NCBI RefSeq assembly: GCF_020866925.1
Contig: NZ_JAJGAK010000002.1
Location: 491,894-555,893, forward strand
Direction: 5' to 3'
Length of the DNA stretch: 64,000 nucleotides
Origin: Noviluteimonas lactosilytica
Lineage (GTDB): Bacteria; Pseudomonadota; Gammaproteobacteria; Xanthomonadales; Xanthomonadaceae
Each line of letters starts with the position of its first letter. Position 1 is the stretch's first letter. Of this stretch, positions 20,729 through 28,624 are shown piece after piece. Made by a program: the position numbers and the translations under genes. The notes under the pieces were generated by a model. It was not told where the DNA came from, searched no databases, and saw nothing but the letters and a program-made list of their open reading frames with translations.

Positions 20729-21529
20729 ATGGAAGGGAAGCCTGTACAACTGATGTGGACCGGTGGTTGGGATTCGACATTCCAACTGTTGCGGCTGTTG
20801 CTCGTGCACGGCTGCCCGGTCGAACCCGTCTACCTGATCGACGAAAAGCGCGGGTCGCTCGCAGTCGAACTCAAGACCATGGATCGCCTTCGCGAACTGC
20901 TCGCGGAGCGCTATCCCCACACGCGCACGATGCTGCGGCCGACGCTCTTCACGAAGATCACCGACCTGCTGCCCGATACCGAAATCGAACATGCCTACCA
21001 ACGGGTGGTGCGCATCCATCCGATCGGCACGCAGTACGGCTGGATGGCGCGCTTCTGCCGCCAGCGCGGTTTCAGCAACCTGGAGATCGGCGCGGAGTAC
21101 ACCTACCACGGCGCGGGCGCGCTGCTGACCGACCTCTTCGTCGAAGCGACGTCGTGGTCGGGCTACACGACCTACGTGCTGCCCGAGACCGAAGACCCCG
21201 ACCTGCGCCTGCTGTTCGGCCACTACAACTTCCCGCTCGCGCGGACCACGAAGTTCCAGATGCGCCGCGAAGCGGAGTTGCGGAACTGGATGCCGCTGAT
21301 GACGGAGACGTGGTTCTGCCACTCGCCGGTCAACATGAAGCCGTGCGGCACGTGCAATCCCTGCCAGAGCGCGATCACCGAAGGCTTCGGCTGGCGCATC
21401 CCGCGCAGCCGCCGCATGGTGGCCGGGCTGCATCGCGCGACCGTCGGTCCCGTCAAGAAGACCGCCAAGCGCATCGTGCAGAAGTTCCGCGGCACCTACC
21501 TCACGCCGCCGTCGGCCACGCAGTCCTGA
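20729..21529 (+). CDS. QueC-like PP-loop ATPase
   Basis: 266 residues. The PP-loop GGWDST at about 12-17 binds ATP, and a four-Cys zinc site C197-x8-C206-x2-C209-x2-C212 has exactly the QueC spacing. QueC makes preQ0 (7-cyano-7-deazaguanine), but this protein is longer and divergent in the middle, and no queC/D/E/F neighbours are present. It may therefore act on another carboxylate or deazaguanine substrate. Starts 59 nt after the dehydrogenase stop. Confidence 0.75.
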   Translation: MEGKPVQLMWTGGWDSTFQLLRLLLVHGCPVEPVYLIDEKRGSLAVELKTMDRLRELLAERYPHTRTMLRPTLFTKITDLLPDTEIEHAYQRVVRIHPIGTQYGWMARFCRQRGFSNLEIGAEYTYHGAGALLTDLFVEATSWSGYTTYVLPETEDPDLRLLFGHYNFPLARTTKFQMRREAELRNWMPLMTETWFCHSPVNMKPCGTCNPCQSAITEGFGWRIPRSRRMVAGLHRATVGPVKKTAKRIVQKFRGTYLTPPSATQS

Positions 21530-21553
21530 TCGCGCGGCCCTGGTCGGGCAGCG

Positions 21554-21970
21554 CTAGTTGACCATCTTCACCAGGAACCGCTCCTGCAGTTCCTGCTGGT
21601 CGACGTTGCCGTCCTTGTTTGCGTCGAGCCACTCGAAGCGCATCGAGGTCGCGCGGGTGAGCTCGGCTTCGTTGAGCACGTCGTTGGCGTCGCGATCGGC
21701 GACGCGCACGCGGTCGAGGACCTCGGCGTCCGTCAGGCCGGCGGGGAGTAGCGGCTTGAGCTCGGCGGGCGTGATCGACTGGTCGCCGTCCGTGTCGAGC
21801 GCCGCGAACACGACCTCGGCATCGGTCTCGTAACGGCTCAGCACGCCGTCGTGGTTCACATCCAGGCGGTTGAAGCGCTCGGAAGCGCTCTGCGCGATGT
21901 CGGGCAGCGCGAGGCAGGGAGCGCTGGCGAGGATCAGGGCAGCGGCGACGAGCAGGCGATGCGCGGACAT
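21554..21970 (-). CDS. Secreted EF-hand protein
   Basis: 138 residues with a signal peptide cleaved near APCLA-LP. Four EF-hand loops are readable: DVNHDGVLSRYE, DTDGDQSITPAE, DRDANDVLNEAE (Gly replaced by Asp at loop position 6, possibly weak) and DANKDGNVDQQE. Probably a periplasmic calcium-binding protein. GGAG precedes the ATG at 21970. Confidence 0.85.
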   Translation of the reverse strand: MSAHRLLVAAALILASAPCLALPDIAQSASERFNRLDVNHDGVLSRYETDAEVVFAALDTDGDQSITPAELKPLLPAGLTDAEVLDRVRVADRDANDVLNEAELTRATSMRFEWLDANKDGNVDQQELQERFLVKMVN

Positions 21971-22060
21971 GGCGGGACTCCGGCGTGGCGGGCAATGGCC
22001 GCTAGGGGATGCCTTCCCGCGCGCGCGCGCAATTGGCCGTTGGGCCAAGCGGCCGGGCCC

Positions 22061-22897
22061 TCAACGGGAGAACAGGACGGGAAGTTCGAGTTGTTCGAGC
22101 AGGTCGCGCGTCGCGCCGCCGAGCACCCATTCGCGCAGGCGCGAATGTCCGTAGCCGCCGACGACCAGCAGGTCCGCGCCGGTGGCCGCGGCATGCAGCA
22201 ACAACGTCGTGGCCACGCTCTTGCCCGCGGCGGGCATCGCGGTCTTCGTCACCGCCAGGCCGCGATGGGCCAGGTGCGCGGCGACGTCAGCACCGCGCTC
22301 GGGATCGTTGTCGCCCTCGTCGACCACCACGACGTCGACCGCCATGACGTCCGCCTGCGTCGCCGCGAATTGCGCGAGCGCGTCGTGCACGGCGCGCGCG
22401 CACTCCTTCGTCGGCTTCCATCCGAGCAGGACGCGTCGAATCGGCTTGGGCTCGAATCCGCGACGCGGCAACACCAGCACCGGCCGCCCGGATTCGAACA
22501 GCGTCGCGCTGAAGTAGTCGTGCCAGTTCGATGCATCCACGCCGTGCGGTTGCCCGACGATCGCCAGGTCCGCGCAACGCGCTTCCTGCGCGAACGTGAG
22601 CGACGGATCGGAGAACCGAGCGCGACCCACGCGGATGTCCCACGCGGCGTCGACGTCGCGCAAGCGTTGTCGCAGCCCATCGGCGCGTGCATGCGCTTCG
22701 CGTTCGATGGTGCCGTAGAGTTCGGCAATCATGGTGTCGGCGGCCAGGCCCCACGGCGACGCCATCGGCGTCGGGATGGCCGCGGGCACGTAGAGCGTGA
22801 GGCGCGCATCGTGCGCGCCCGCGAATGCGAGGGCCTTGTCGATCACCGCATCTTCGTCGGACGCAGTCGGCACGGGAACGAGGAATTCCTTCGGCAT
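22061..22897 (-). CDS. Tandem-domain universal stress protein
   Basis: 278 residues made of two UspA domains. The C-terminal one holds the ATP-binding-like motif VVGGYGHSRLREWVLGGATRDLL; the N-terminal one (VGQPHGVDASNWHDYFSATLFES) is degenerate. GGAGG precedes the ATG. A perfect FNR/Anr-type box lies 55-68 nt upstream, which suggests induction under low oxygen, as for many tandem USPs of gamma- and betaproteobacteria. Confidence 0.9.
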   Translation of the reverse strand: MPKEFLVPVPTASDEDAVIDKALAFAGAHDARLTLYVPAAIPTPMASPWGLAADTMIAELYGTIEREAHARADGLRQRLRDVDAAWDIRVGRARFSDPSLTFAQEARCADLAIVGQPHGVDASNWHDYFSATLFESGRPVLVLPRRGFEPKPIRRVLLGWKPTKECARAVHDALAQFAATQADVMAVDVVVVDEGDNDPERGADVAAHLAHRGLAVTKTAMPAAGKSVATTLLLHAAATGADLLVVGGYGHSRLREWVLGGATRDLLEQLELPVLFSR

Positions 22898-22951
22898 GGC
22901 GTGGACCTCCGTTCGAGAGTCCTACGTTGCGCCCGCGCGCCCGCGGGTGCA

Positions 22952-22965
22952 TTGATCTGGATCAA
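22952..22965. promoter_or_regulatory. FNR/Anr-type binding site
   Basis: TTGAT-CTGG-ATCAA matches the FNR/Anr consensus (TTGAT-N4-ATCAA) perfectly. It is centred between the divergent universal stress protein and cupin genes, at a distance suited to activation of either. Confidence 0.75.
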
Positions 22966-22997
22966 ACGTATAGTGAGGGCGCCCCACGACGGATGGC

Positions 22998-23342
22998 ATG
23001 ACGATGCATTGGTCCCCGCACGATCTGCTGCGAAAACTGCCAGGCCCCGCGACCGCACGGTGGCCGGAGGGCGAGCGCTTCACGCGTGCATTCGCACGCG
23101 GCGGCGTGTCGGTGGAGTTGTACGCGCCCGTCGGCACCGATCCGCAAACGCCGCACGACGAAGACGAGCTCTACTGCATCGTGCAGGGCAGCGGCGTGTT
23201 GTCGATCGACGGCGTCGAGCATCCCTTCGCACCTGGCGACCTGTTTTTCGTGGCCGCACGCGTCGAGCATCGCTTCACGCGTTTCAGCGAAGGCTTCATG
23301 GCCTGGGCGATCTTCTGGCCCGCCGACGGAGACGCGCCATGA
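22998..23342 (+). CDS. Cupin domain protein
   Basis: 114 residues. A single cupin: motif 1 around DEDELYCIVQGSGVLSIDG and motif 2 around PGDLFFVAARVEHRF. The first motif lacks the usual two His residues (HDEDEL keeps one), so metal binding may be altered. Its stop overlaps the next ATG (ATGA at 23339), a coupled pair. Confidence 0.8.
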   Translation: MTMHWSPHDLLRKLPGPATARWPEGERFTRAFARGGVSVELYAPVGTDPQTPHDEDELYCIVQGSGVLSIDGVEHPFAPGDLFFVAARVEHRFTRFSEGFMAWAIFWPADGDAP

Positions 23343-23650
23343 TCGTCCGCATGTGGCATGGCCGGACGCACGCGCGCGACGCCGATGCGTACTTCGCGTT
23401 CCTCGAGGAGCGCGCGATCCCGGACTATCGGCGCATCCCCGGCAACGCGGGCGTGTGGCTGTTGCGGCGCATCGAAGGCGACGTCGCGCACTTCATCACG
23501 ATGACGCACTGGACTTCGCGCGAGGCCATTGCAGCGTTCGCGGGCGACGACATCGAAGTCGCGAAGTACTACCCGGAAGACCGGGACTTCCTGCTCGAAT
23601 TCGAACCCAACGTCGTGCACTACGAACTCGGCGCGAGCGCCGTCGACTGA
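23339..23650 (+). CDS. Antibiotic-biosynthesis-monooxygenase-like small protein
   Basis: 103 residues with the ferredoxin-like ABM pattern (MIVRMWHGRT...FITMTHWTSREAIAAFAGDD...YYPEDRDFLLEFEP). These small dimeric proteins include heme-degrading and quinone-forming monooxygenases, but most are unassigned. Translationally coupled to the cupin. Ends 7 nt before the convergent dioxygenase stop. Confidence 0.8.
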   Translation: MIVRMWHGRTHARDADAYFAFLEERAIPDYRRIPGNAGVWLLRRIEGDVAHFITMTHWTSREAIAAFAGDDIEVAKYYPEDRDFLLEFEPNVVHYELGASAVD

Positions 23651-23657
23651 AGGCGCG

Positions 23658-24308
23658 TCAGCCTTTCCCCAGCACGATGTCCCAACCGTAGGCCGACTCG
23701 CCGAGCGCCTGCGCGATCGTGGCCTGCTTCTGCCTGCCGAGCGCGCCGAAGATGACGTCGCCTTCGTTGAGCGGCTCGCCGGGGAAATACATCTGCGTGA
23801 CGAGATGCCGTCCCTTCGCTTCGACATCGAAATGGATGTGCGGCGGACGCACCCCGTCGGGGTTCGCCGGGTTGATTGGATACGCGCCGGGCTTGATGGT
23901 GGTGAAGGTGTAGCGCCCTTCCGCATCGGTGGTCAGCCGCGCGTAGCCCTGGAAGTTCGGATCGAGCGGCGCGGTGTTGACGTCGCGCGGATGCGCGTAG
24001 CGTCCGTGTGCGTTGGCCTGCCAGACCTCGATCGTCGCGCCGGGAACCGGTTTGCCGTCGCGATCGAGCAAGCGTCCACTGACCTGGATCACCTGCCCGC
24101 TCGCGCGCGCCGTCGCGCCCTTGAGCATCGTGAGGTCGCCGTCGGTTTCGAGCGGCACGGGATCGGGATAGAACGGCCCGCTCGTCTGCGCCGGCGTCGG
24201 CGACAGGCTCGCGAGCGCCGCCCGCCACGGCGCGGCCAGCACCACGGCGCCCATCGCCGCGGCGCGTTGCAGGATCCTGCGGCGTGAGGCTTCGTCGACG
24301 CGCTTCAT
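23658..24308 (-). CDS. Exported intradiol ring-cleavage dioxygenase-like protein
   Basis: 216 residues. A twin-arginine signal (SRRRILQ, then a hydrophobic stretch to about residue 33) predicts Tat export, unusual for the cytoplasmic catechol/protocatechuate enzymes but seen in a secreted subgroup. Iron ligands are recognisable: Tyr in NAHGRYAHP, Tyr in KPGAYP, and two His in PPHIHFDV. It would cleave a catechol-type ring between the two hydroxyls. AAGGGGA precedes the ATG. Confidence 0.85.
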   Translation of the reverse strand: MKRVDEASRRRILQRAAAMGAVVLAAPWRAALASLSPTPAQTSGPFYPDPVPLETDGDLTMLKGATARASGQVIQVSGRLLDRDGKPVPGATIEVWQANAHGRYAHPRDVNTAPLDPNFQGYARLTTDAEGRYTFTTIKPGAYPINPANPDGVRPPHIHFDVEAKGRHLVTQMYFPGEPLNEGDVIFGALGRQKQATIAQALGESAYGWDIVLGKG

Positions 24309-24433
24309 GGGCGATCCCCTTGCGAATGGATGAGCATCGAGAGGGCCAACGCATCCGCATTGGGCGAACGGCCACTTGTCGGACCGTCCGCATGGCATTA
24401 GGTTTGCCGCACGCACAACGGAGGGATCCTCCG

Positions 24434-24958
24434 ATGAAGCGACTCATCCTTGCCGCGACGCTCGCGCTCGCGGCGTGCGCCAGCAGCGCACCGGTCGTGC
24501 ATACCGAACAGGCGCCGGGCGTCGACTTCAGCCGGTTCCGCACCTACACCTGGGTCGAAGAACCGCAGACGCAATCGCCGATCGTGCGCGACAAGCTCGT
24601 CCGTGCGATCGACGCCGAACTCGCGGCGAAGGGCTGGCAACGCGTCGCCGAAGGCGATGTCGCGCTGCTCGGCGGCTGGGGCACGCGCGAAGACGTCAAC
24701 TACGACAACGTGTCCTTCGGCTTCGGCCTCGGCAACTGGGGCGGCAGCAGCGGCGGCGCCATCGGAACGAGCACCGGCACGTCGCGGCCGCGCGTCAACG
24801 TCATGGGCCAGTTGACGCTCGACATGTACGACGCGAAGACGAAGCAGGCGATCTGGCGCGGCACGGCGTCGGGCGAAGTCCCGGACACGCCGGCAGGGAT
24901 CGACGCCGCGATCGCCCGTTACATCCCGCAGATGTTCGCGAAGTTCCCACCGCCCTAG
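24434..24958 (+). CDS. DUF4136 lipoprotein
   Basis: 174 residues. Signal peptide with lipobox LALAAC (Cys15). The DUF4136 pattern is clear: DFSRFRTYTWVE near the start and IARYIPQMFAKFPP at the end, with a glycine/serine-rich linker (GNWGGSSGGAIGTST) in the middle. A predicted outer-membrane or periplasmic lipoprotein of unknown function. Confidence 0.85.
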   Translation: MKRLILAATLALAACASSAPVVHTEQAPGVDFSRFRTYTWVEEPQTQSPIVRDKLVRAIDAELAAKGWQRVAEGDVALLGGWGTREDVNYDNVSFGFGLGNWGGSSGGAIGTSTGTSRPRVNVMGQLTLDMYDAKTKQAIWRGTASGEVPDTPAGIDAAIARYIPQMFAKFPPP

Positions 24959-24976
24959 CGCCGCGACGGGAAGCCA

Positions 24977-25384
24977 TCACTCCGGCAGGTTGAGCTGCCA
25001 GGAGATGCCGTAGCGGTCGTTCACCCACGCGAACAGGCGGCTGAAGCCGTAGTTCGCAAGCGGCATCAGCGCCTGTCCGTCGACGATCAGCGCGTCGTGC
25101 AATGTCGTGAGTTCGCCCTCGTTGTCGCAATCGACGAACAGCGACATTGACGGCGTGAAGTCGAAGGCGTGCGGCGCGCTGCTGTCGATCGCCATGAAAC
25201 GCCGCCCCTTCAGCGTGAACGCCGCGACGCGCACGTGGTCGGCGGGATCCGGACGATCGGGACCGTTGAGCTCGATGGACTCGATCTTCGAATCCGGAAA
25301 CAAGCCGACGTAGAACTCGATCGCTTCCTTCGCGCGGCCCGCGTTGTCGCCGGAGAACATGAAGAAGGTCGAGAGCTCTTTCAT
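24977..25384 (-). CDS. VOC-family protein (PhnB/3-demethylubiquinone methyltransferase-like)
   Basis: 135 residues. Glyoxalase/bleomycin-resistance-like fold with FFMFSGDNAGRAKEAIEFYVGLFP and the C-terminal YGFSRLFAWVNDRYGISWQL. The PhnB-like name is historical; activity unknown. Its ATG overlaps the stop of the Ogt gene (ATGA), making it third in the alkylation-repair operon. Confidence 0.85.
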   Translation of the reverse strand: MKELSTFFMFSGDNAGRAKEAIEFYVGLFPDSKIESIELNGPDRPDPADHVRVAAFTLKGRRFMAIDSSAPHAFDFTPSMSLFVDCDNEGELTTLHDALIVDGQALMPLANYGFSRLFAWVNDRYGISWQLNLPE

Positions 25385-25872
25385 GGCATTGCACCTTCGA
25401 GCGACAACAGGAAGCGCTTGGTCGGCAAGCCTCCACCGAACCCCGTCAACGTACCGTCGGCGCCGATCACTCGATGGCACGGCACGACGATGGGAATCGG
25501 GTTGCGGCCATTCGCGGCGCCGACCGCGCGCACGGCGTTCGGCTTGCCGATGACGCTCGCGATGTCCGCGTAACTGCGCGTCTGGCCGAAGGGAATCCCG
25601 GACAGCGCACGCCACACGGATTGCTGGAACGCCGTGCCTTCCGGTGCGAGCGGGAGGTCGAAGTCGCGGCGTCCGCCGGCGAAGTACGCATCGAGTTGCG
25701 ACGCGACCTCATCGAGCAGCGGATGATGCTCCGCTTCCCAGCGCGCATCGCGGCGCACGGGATGACGCGAGGCCTGGAACTCGATCGCGTGCACGCCCGC
25801 ATCGGACACCGCGAGCAGCAGCGGCCCGACCGGGCTCTCGTGAAAGCGATGGAAGATGCGTTGCGTGTTCAT
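25381..25872 (-). CDS. ogt: Methylated-DNA-protein cysteine methyltransferase
   Basis: 163 residues. Methyl-acceptor Cys in the invariant PCHR motif (IPIVVPCHRVIG), preceded by the HTH region typical of Ogt/AGT. It repairs O6-methylguanine by transferring the methyl group to itself. The ATG at 25872 overlaps the stop of the upstream AdaA-AlkA gene (ATGA). Confidence 0.93.
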   Translation of the reverse strand: MNTQRIFHRFHESPVGPLLLAVSDAGVHAIEFQASRHPVRRDARWEAEHHPLLDEVASQLDAYFAGGRRDFDLPLAPEGTAFQQSVWRALSGIPFGQTRSYADIASVIGKPNAVRAVGAANGRNPIPIVVPCHRVIGADGTLTGFGGGLPTKRFLLSLEGAMP

Positions 25873-27371
25873 GCGGCCGCCCTCGCCTGCGCGTTCGAGG
25901 CTTCGTGCCAGAGGTGGATCACCGCATAGGCACGCCACGGCCGCCACGCTTCCGCGCGTTCGCGCAACGCGCGTGCGGTGAGTCGCGTGCCGTCGTTCGG
26001 CAGCGTCTTCTGCAACACGAGATCTTCCGCGGGGAAGGCATCCGGATGCGACAGCGCGCGCATCGCGATGTAGTGCGCGGTCCAGGGCCCGATGCCCGGC
26101 AATGCGGTCCAGCGTTCGACGAAGTCGTCGAGCGTGCGTTCGGGTGCGAAGTCGACCGCGCCGTCGAGCAGCGCGCGCGCCACCGTGCGAATGGTGCCGG
26201 CGCGTGCGCGCGTGAGGCCGGCGCTTTCGAGGTCGGCCTCGGCCAGCGCATCGGGAGTCGGAAACAAATGCAGCAACCCCTCGGCCACGGGCGCCGCGAG
26301 CGACGTGCCGTAACGTTGTGCCACGCGCGTGGCGACCGTGCGCGCCGCCGCCACGCTCACTTGTTGCCCGATGATCGCGCGCACCGCGATCTCGAATCCG
26401 TCCCAACCGCTGGGCAATCGCAATCCGGGTCTGCGCGCGAGCGATGCGCGCATGCGCCGGTCGGTCGACAATGCGGCCGCGATCGCCTGCGGATCGGCGT
26501 CGAGATCGAACATGCGCCGCACGCGCTGCACCACCGCCTGCAACTGCAGCGGCGCGATGCCGTGCAGTTCGAGCCGCAATGCTGCTTCGTCGCCCGGCCA
26601 CGCGGACACGCGCAGCCAACCGGGCGCACCGCCCGCGATCATCGGCGCGACGACACGCTGGTAACTCGCCGCATCCACCACTTCGACGCCGGGCATCGCG
26701 CGCCCACGCAGGAACGCGAGCATCGCCTGCACGTCGTACGGCGGCCGATAGCCCAGGCGCAGCACGAGCGTTTCCCCGCGCGGTGCGATCGGTCGCTTGC
26801 GCAACTCGCGCGGCGCCATGCGGTACGCCTCGCGGAACGTCGTGTTGAAACGCCGCAAGCTGCCGAAGCCCGCCGCCATCGCGACGTCGGTGATCGACAG
26901 GTCGGTTTCGGTGAGCAACTGCTTCGCGAACAACAAGCGGCGCGTGCCGTGCACGCCGACCGGCGATGCGCCGAGACGTTCGACGAACAACCGCCGCAAT
27001 TGGCGTTCGCCGAGGTTCACGCGCGCGGCCAGCGCTTCGACCGAGGCGTCGGTGAGCGCGCCCTCGTGGATGAGCTTGATCGCGCGTTCCACTGCCGCAT
27101 CGCCACGACGCCATGCGCCGTCGCCCGGCGACAACTCGGGCCGGCAGCGCAGGCACGGTCGGAAGCCCGCCGCTTCGGCGGCCGCGGCATTGGGGTAATA
27201 GGTGACGTTCCGTGGCTTCGGCGTCGGCGCCGGGCACACGGGGCGGCAATAGATGCGCGTGCTGGTGACCGCGGTGAAGAACAACCCGTCGAAGCGCACG
27301 TCGCGGCTCAGGCGCGCGCGTTCGCAGACCTGTTGCGGTGGCAGTGCATCGTGGTGGATGACGGTCGACAT
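25869..27371 (-). CDS. AdaA-AlkA fusion: methylphosphotriester sensor/activator plus 3-methyladenine DNA glycosylase
   Basis: 500 residues. The Ada zinc domain has Cys42, 46, 73 and 76 (YCRPVC and CLRC), where Cys42 would accept a methyl from DNA phosphotriesters. An AraC HTH follows (about 88-190). Then come the AlkA N-terminal domain and HhH-GPD glycosylase domain (about 200-490) with LPGIGPWTAHYIAMRA and the catalytic Asp in FPAEDLVL. Together with Ogt it supplies all Ada-response functions, with the methyltransferase on a separate coupled gene. Likely autoregulated by methylation. Confidence 0.93.
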   Translation of the reverse strand: MSTVIHHDALPPQQVCERARLSRDVRFDGLFFTAVTSTRIYCRPVCPAPTPKPRNVTYYPNAAAAEAAGFRPCLRCRPELSPGDGAWRRGDAAVERAIKLIHEGALTDASVEALAARVNLGERQLRRLFVERLGASPVGVHGTRRLLFAKQLLTETDLSITDVAMAAGFGSLRRFNTTFREAYRMAPRELRKRPIAPRGETLVLRLGYRPPYDVQAMLAFLRGRAMPGVEVVDAASYQRVVAPMIAGGAPGWLRVSAWPGDEAALRLELHGIAPLQLQAVVQRVRRMFDLDADPQAIAAALSTDRRMRASLARRPGLRLPSGWDGFEIAVRAIIGQQVSVAAARTVATRVAQRYGTSLAAPVAEGLLHLFPTPDALAEADLESAGLTRARAGTIRTVARALLDGAVDFAPERTLDDFVERWTALPGIGPWTAHYIAMRALSHPDAFPAEDLVLQKTLPNDGTRLTARALRERAEAWRPWRAYAVIHLWHEASNAQARAAA

Positions 27372-27439
27372 GGACGCAGGCTAGCACCGGGCGCCCGGGC
27401 GGACACGCCGTTTTCGGACATCGACATCCCGAGCGGGCC

Positions 27440-28039
27440 CTACCCCTGCGGAACCTCTGACATATCGGGCAACCGATGCGCCACGCCCTTGTGGCAATCG
27501 ATGCAGGTCCGGCTGCCGCTTCCCAACCACTGCCGATGGATCCGCGCGGCGCGCGACCCCTGCCGCGTGAGATCCATCGAATCGTAGTCGTGGCAATTGC
27601 GACATTCGAGCGAATCGTTGGCCTTCAACCGCGTCCACTCGTGCGTCGCGAGGATCAATCGCTGGTCGAGGAATTTCTCGCGCGTGTTGATGGTGCCGAA
27701 AATCTTGCCCCACACTTCCTTCGACGCCTGCATCTTGCGCGCGATCTTGTCCGTCCACTCGTGCGGCACGTGGCAGTCGGGGCACGTTGCGCGCACACCG
27801 GAGCGGTTCGTGTAATGGATCGTCGTCTTCAATTCCTGGAAGACGTTGTCGTGCATCTCGTGGCAACCGGTGCAGAAAGCTTCGGTGTTGGTCGCCTCCA
27901 GCGCGGTGTTGAAGCCGCCCCAGAACAGGATGCCGGCGAGGAAGCCTGCCGCGACGAGGAAGCCGAGGCTGTAATGCCGGCTCGGCGAGCGCAGCGTGCG
28001 CAGGTAAGGCGCGAGCCACGCCTGGAAGCGGCGCCGCAT
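27440..28039 (-). CDS. napC: NapC/NirT-type tetraheme cytochrome c
   Basis: 199 residues. One N-terminal membrane anchor (about 24-42) and four CXXCH heme sites at 56-60, 86-90, 146-150 and 179-183. It oxidises quinol and passes electrons to NapB-NapA in the periplasm. Its ATG overlaps the napB stop by one base (TGATG). Last gene of the nap operon. Confidence 0.95.
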   Translation of the reverse strand: MRRRFQAWLAPYLRTLRSPSRHYSLGFLVAAGFLAGILFWGGFNTALEATNTEAFCTGCHEMHDNVFQELKTTIHYTNRSGVRATCPDCHVPHEWTDKIARKMQASKEVWGKIFGTINTREKFLDQRLILATHEWTRLKANDSLECRNCHDYDSMDLTRQGSRAARIHRQWLGSGSRTCIDCHKGVAHRLPDMSEVPQG

Positions 28040-28614
28040 CAGTGCGCTTCCCCGGGCGGATTCGCTTCGGCGGCGGCCGCGGCGAGCAACGCATCGATGT
28101 CCTTGAAATCGTTGCCCACGAGCAGGCGCGCATCGGTCTGCACCACGTGGCACTGGTTGCAGAAGTAACGCCGCGGCGAGATCGCCGCGAGGAACTGATC
28201 GTCGCGGTCCATGTAATGGGTGACGCTCACGGGCGGGGCCTGGAACTGTTCGGCGTTCGCGCGCGCGTGGCAGAGCATGCAGCGGTTGCTGTTCTTGTCG
28301 ACCTGGTAGTTTTCGATCGAATGCGGGATCGTCGGCGGTTGCATCGGGTAGGCGCGCTGGCGCTTGAGGTCGACGTTCTCCACGCGCGCCATCGGTGGCG
28401 GCGTCGCTTCCTGGTCGACGGGAATGCCGCGACGGATGGGATCGATCTGCCCGGCGGCGGGCGCTGCATCGACGACCGCGGCGCGAGCGGTCGCGCGCGG
28501 CGCCGGCGCTTCGCGTTCACCGCGGTGCCCGACCCACCAGCCGATGAAGAAGACCAGCGCCATCGCCGCCACCGCGATGAGGCCCGCCATCCACCACGTA
28601 CGCCCTGTGAGCAT
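28039..28614 (-). CDS. napB: Periplasmic nitrate reductase diheme cytochrome subunit
   Basis: 191 residues using the ATG at 28614, which follows GGAGGGAGG. N-terminal membrane segment (about 8-28), then two CXXCH sites at 112-116 and 152-156. The hydrophobic segment has no clear cleavage site, so it may stay anchored. It transfers electrons from NapC to NapA. Ten nucleotides separate it from the napDA stop. Confidence 0.93.
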   Translation of the reverse strand: MLTGRTWWMAGLIAVAAMALVFFIGWWVGHRGEREAPAPRATARAAVVDAAPAAGQIDPIRRGIPVDQEATPPPMARVENVDLKRQRAYPMQPPTIPHSIENYQVDKNSNRCMLCHARANAEQFQAPPVSVTHYMDRDDQFLAAISPRRYFCNQCHVVQTDARLLVGNDFKDIDALLAAAAAEANPPGEAH

Positions 28615-28624
28615 CGCCTCCCTC

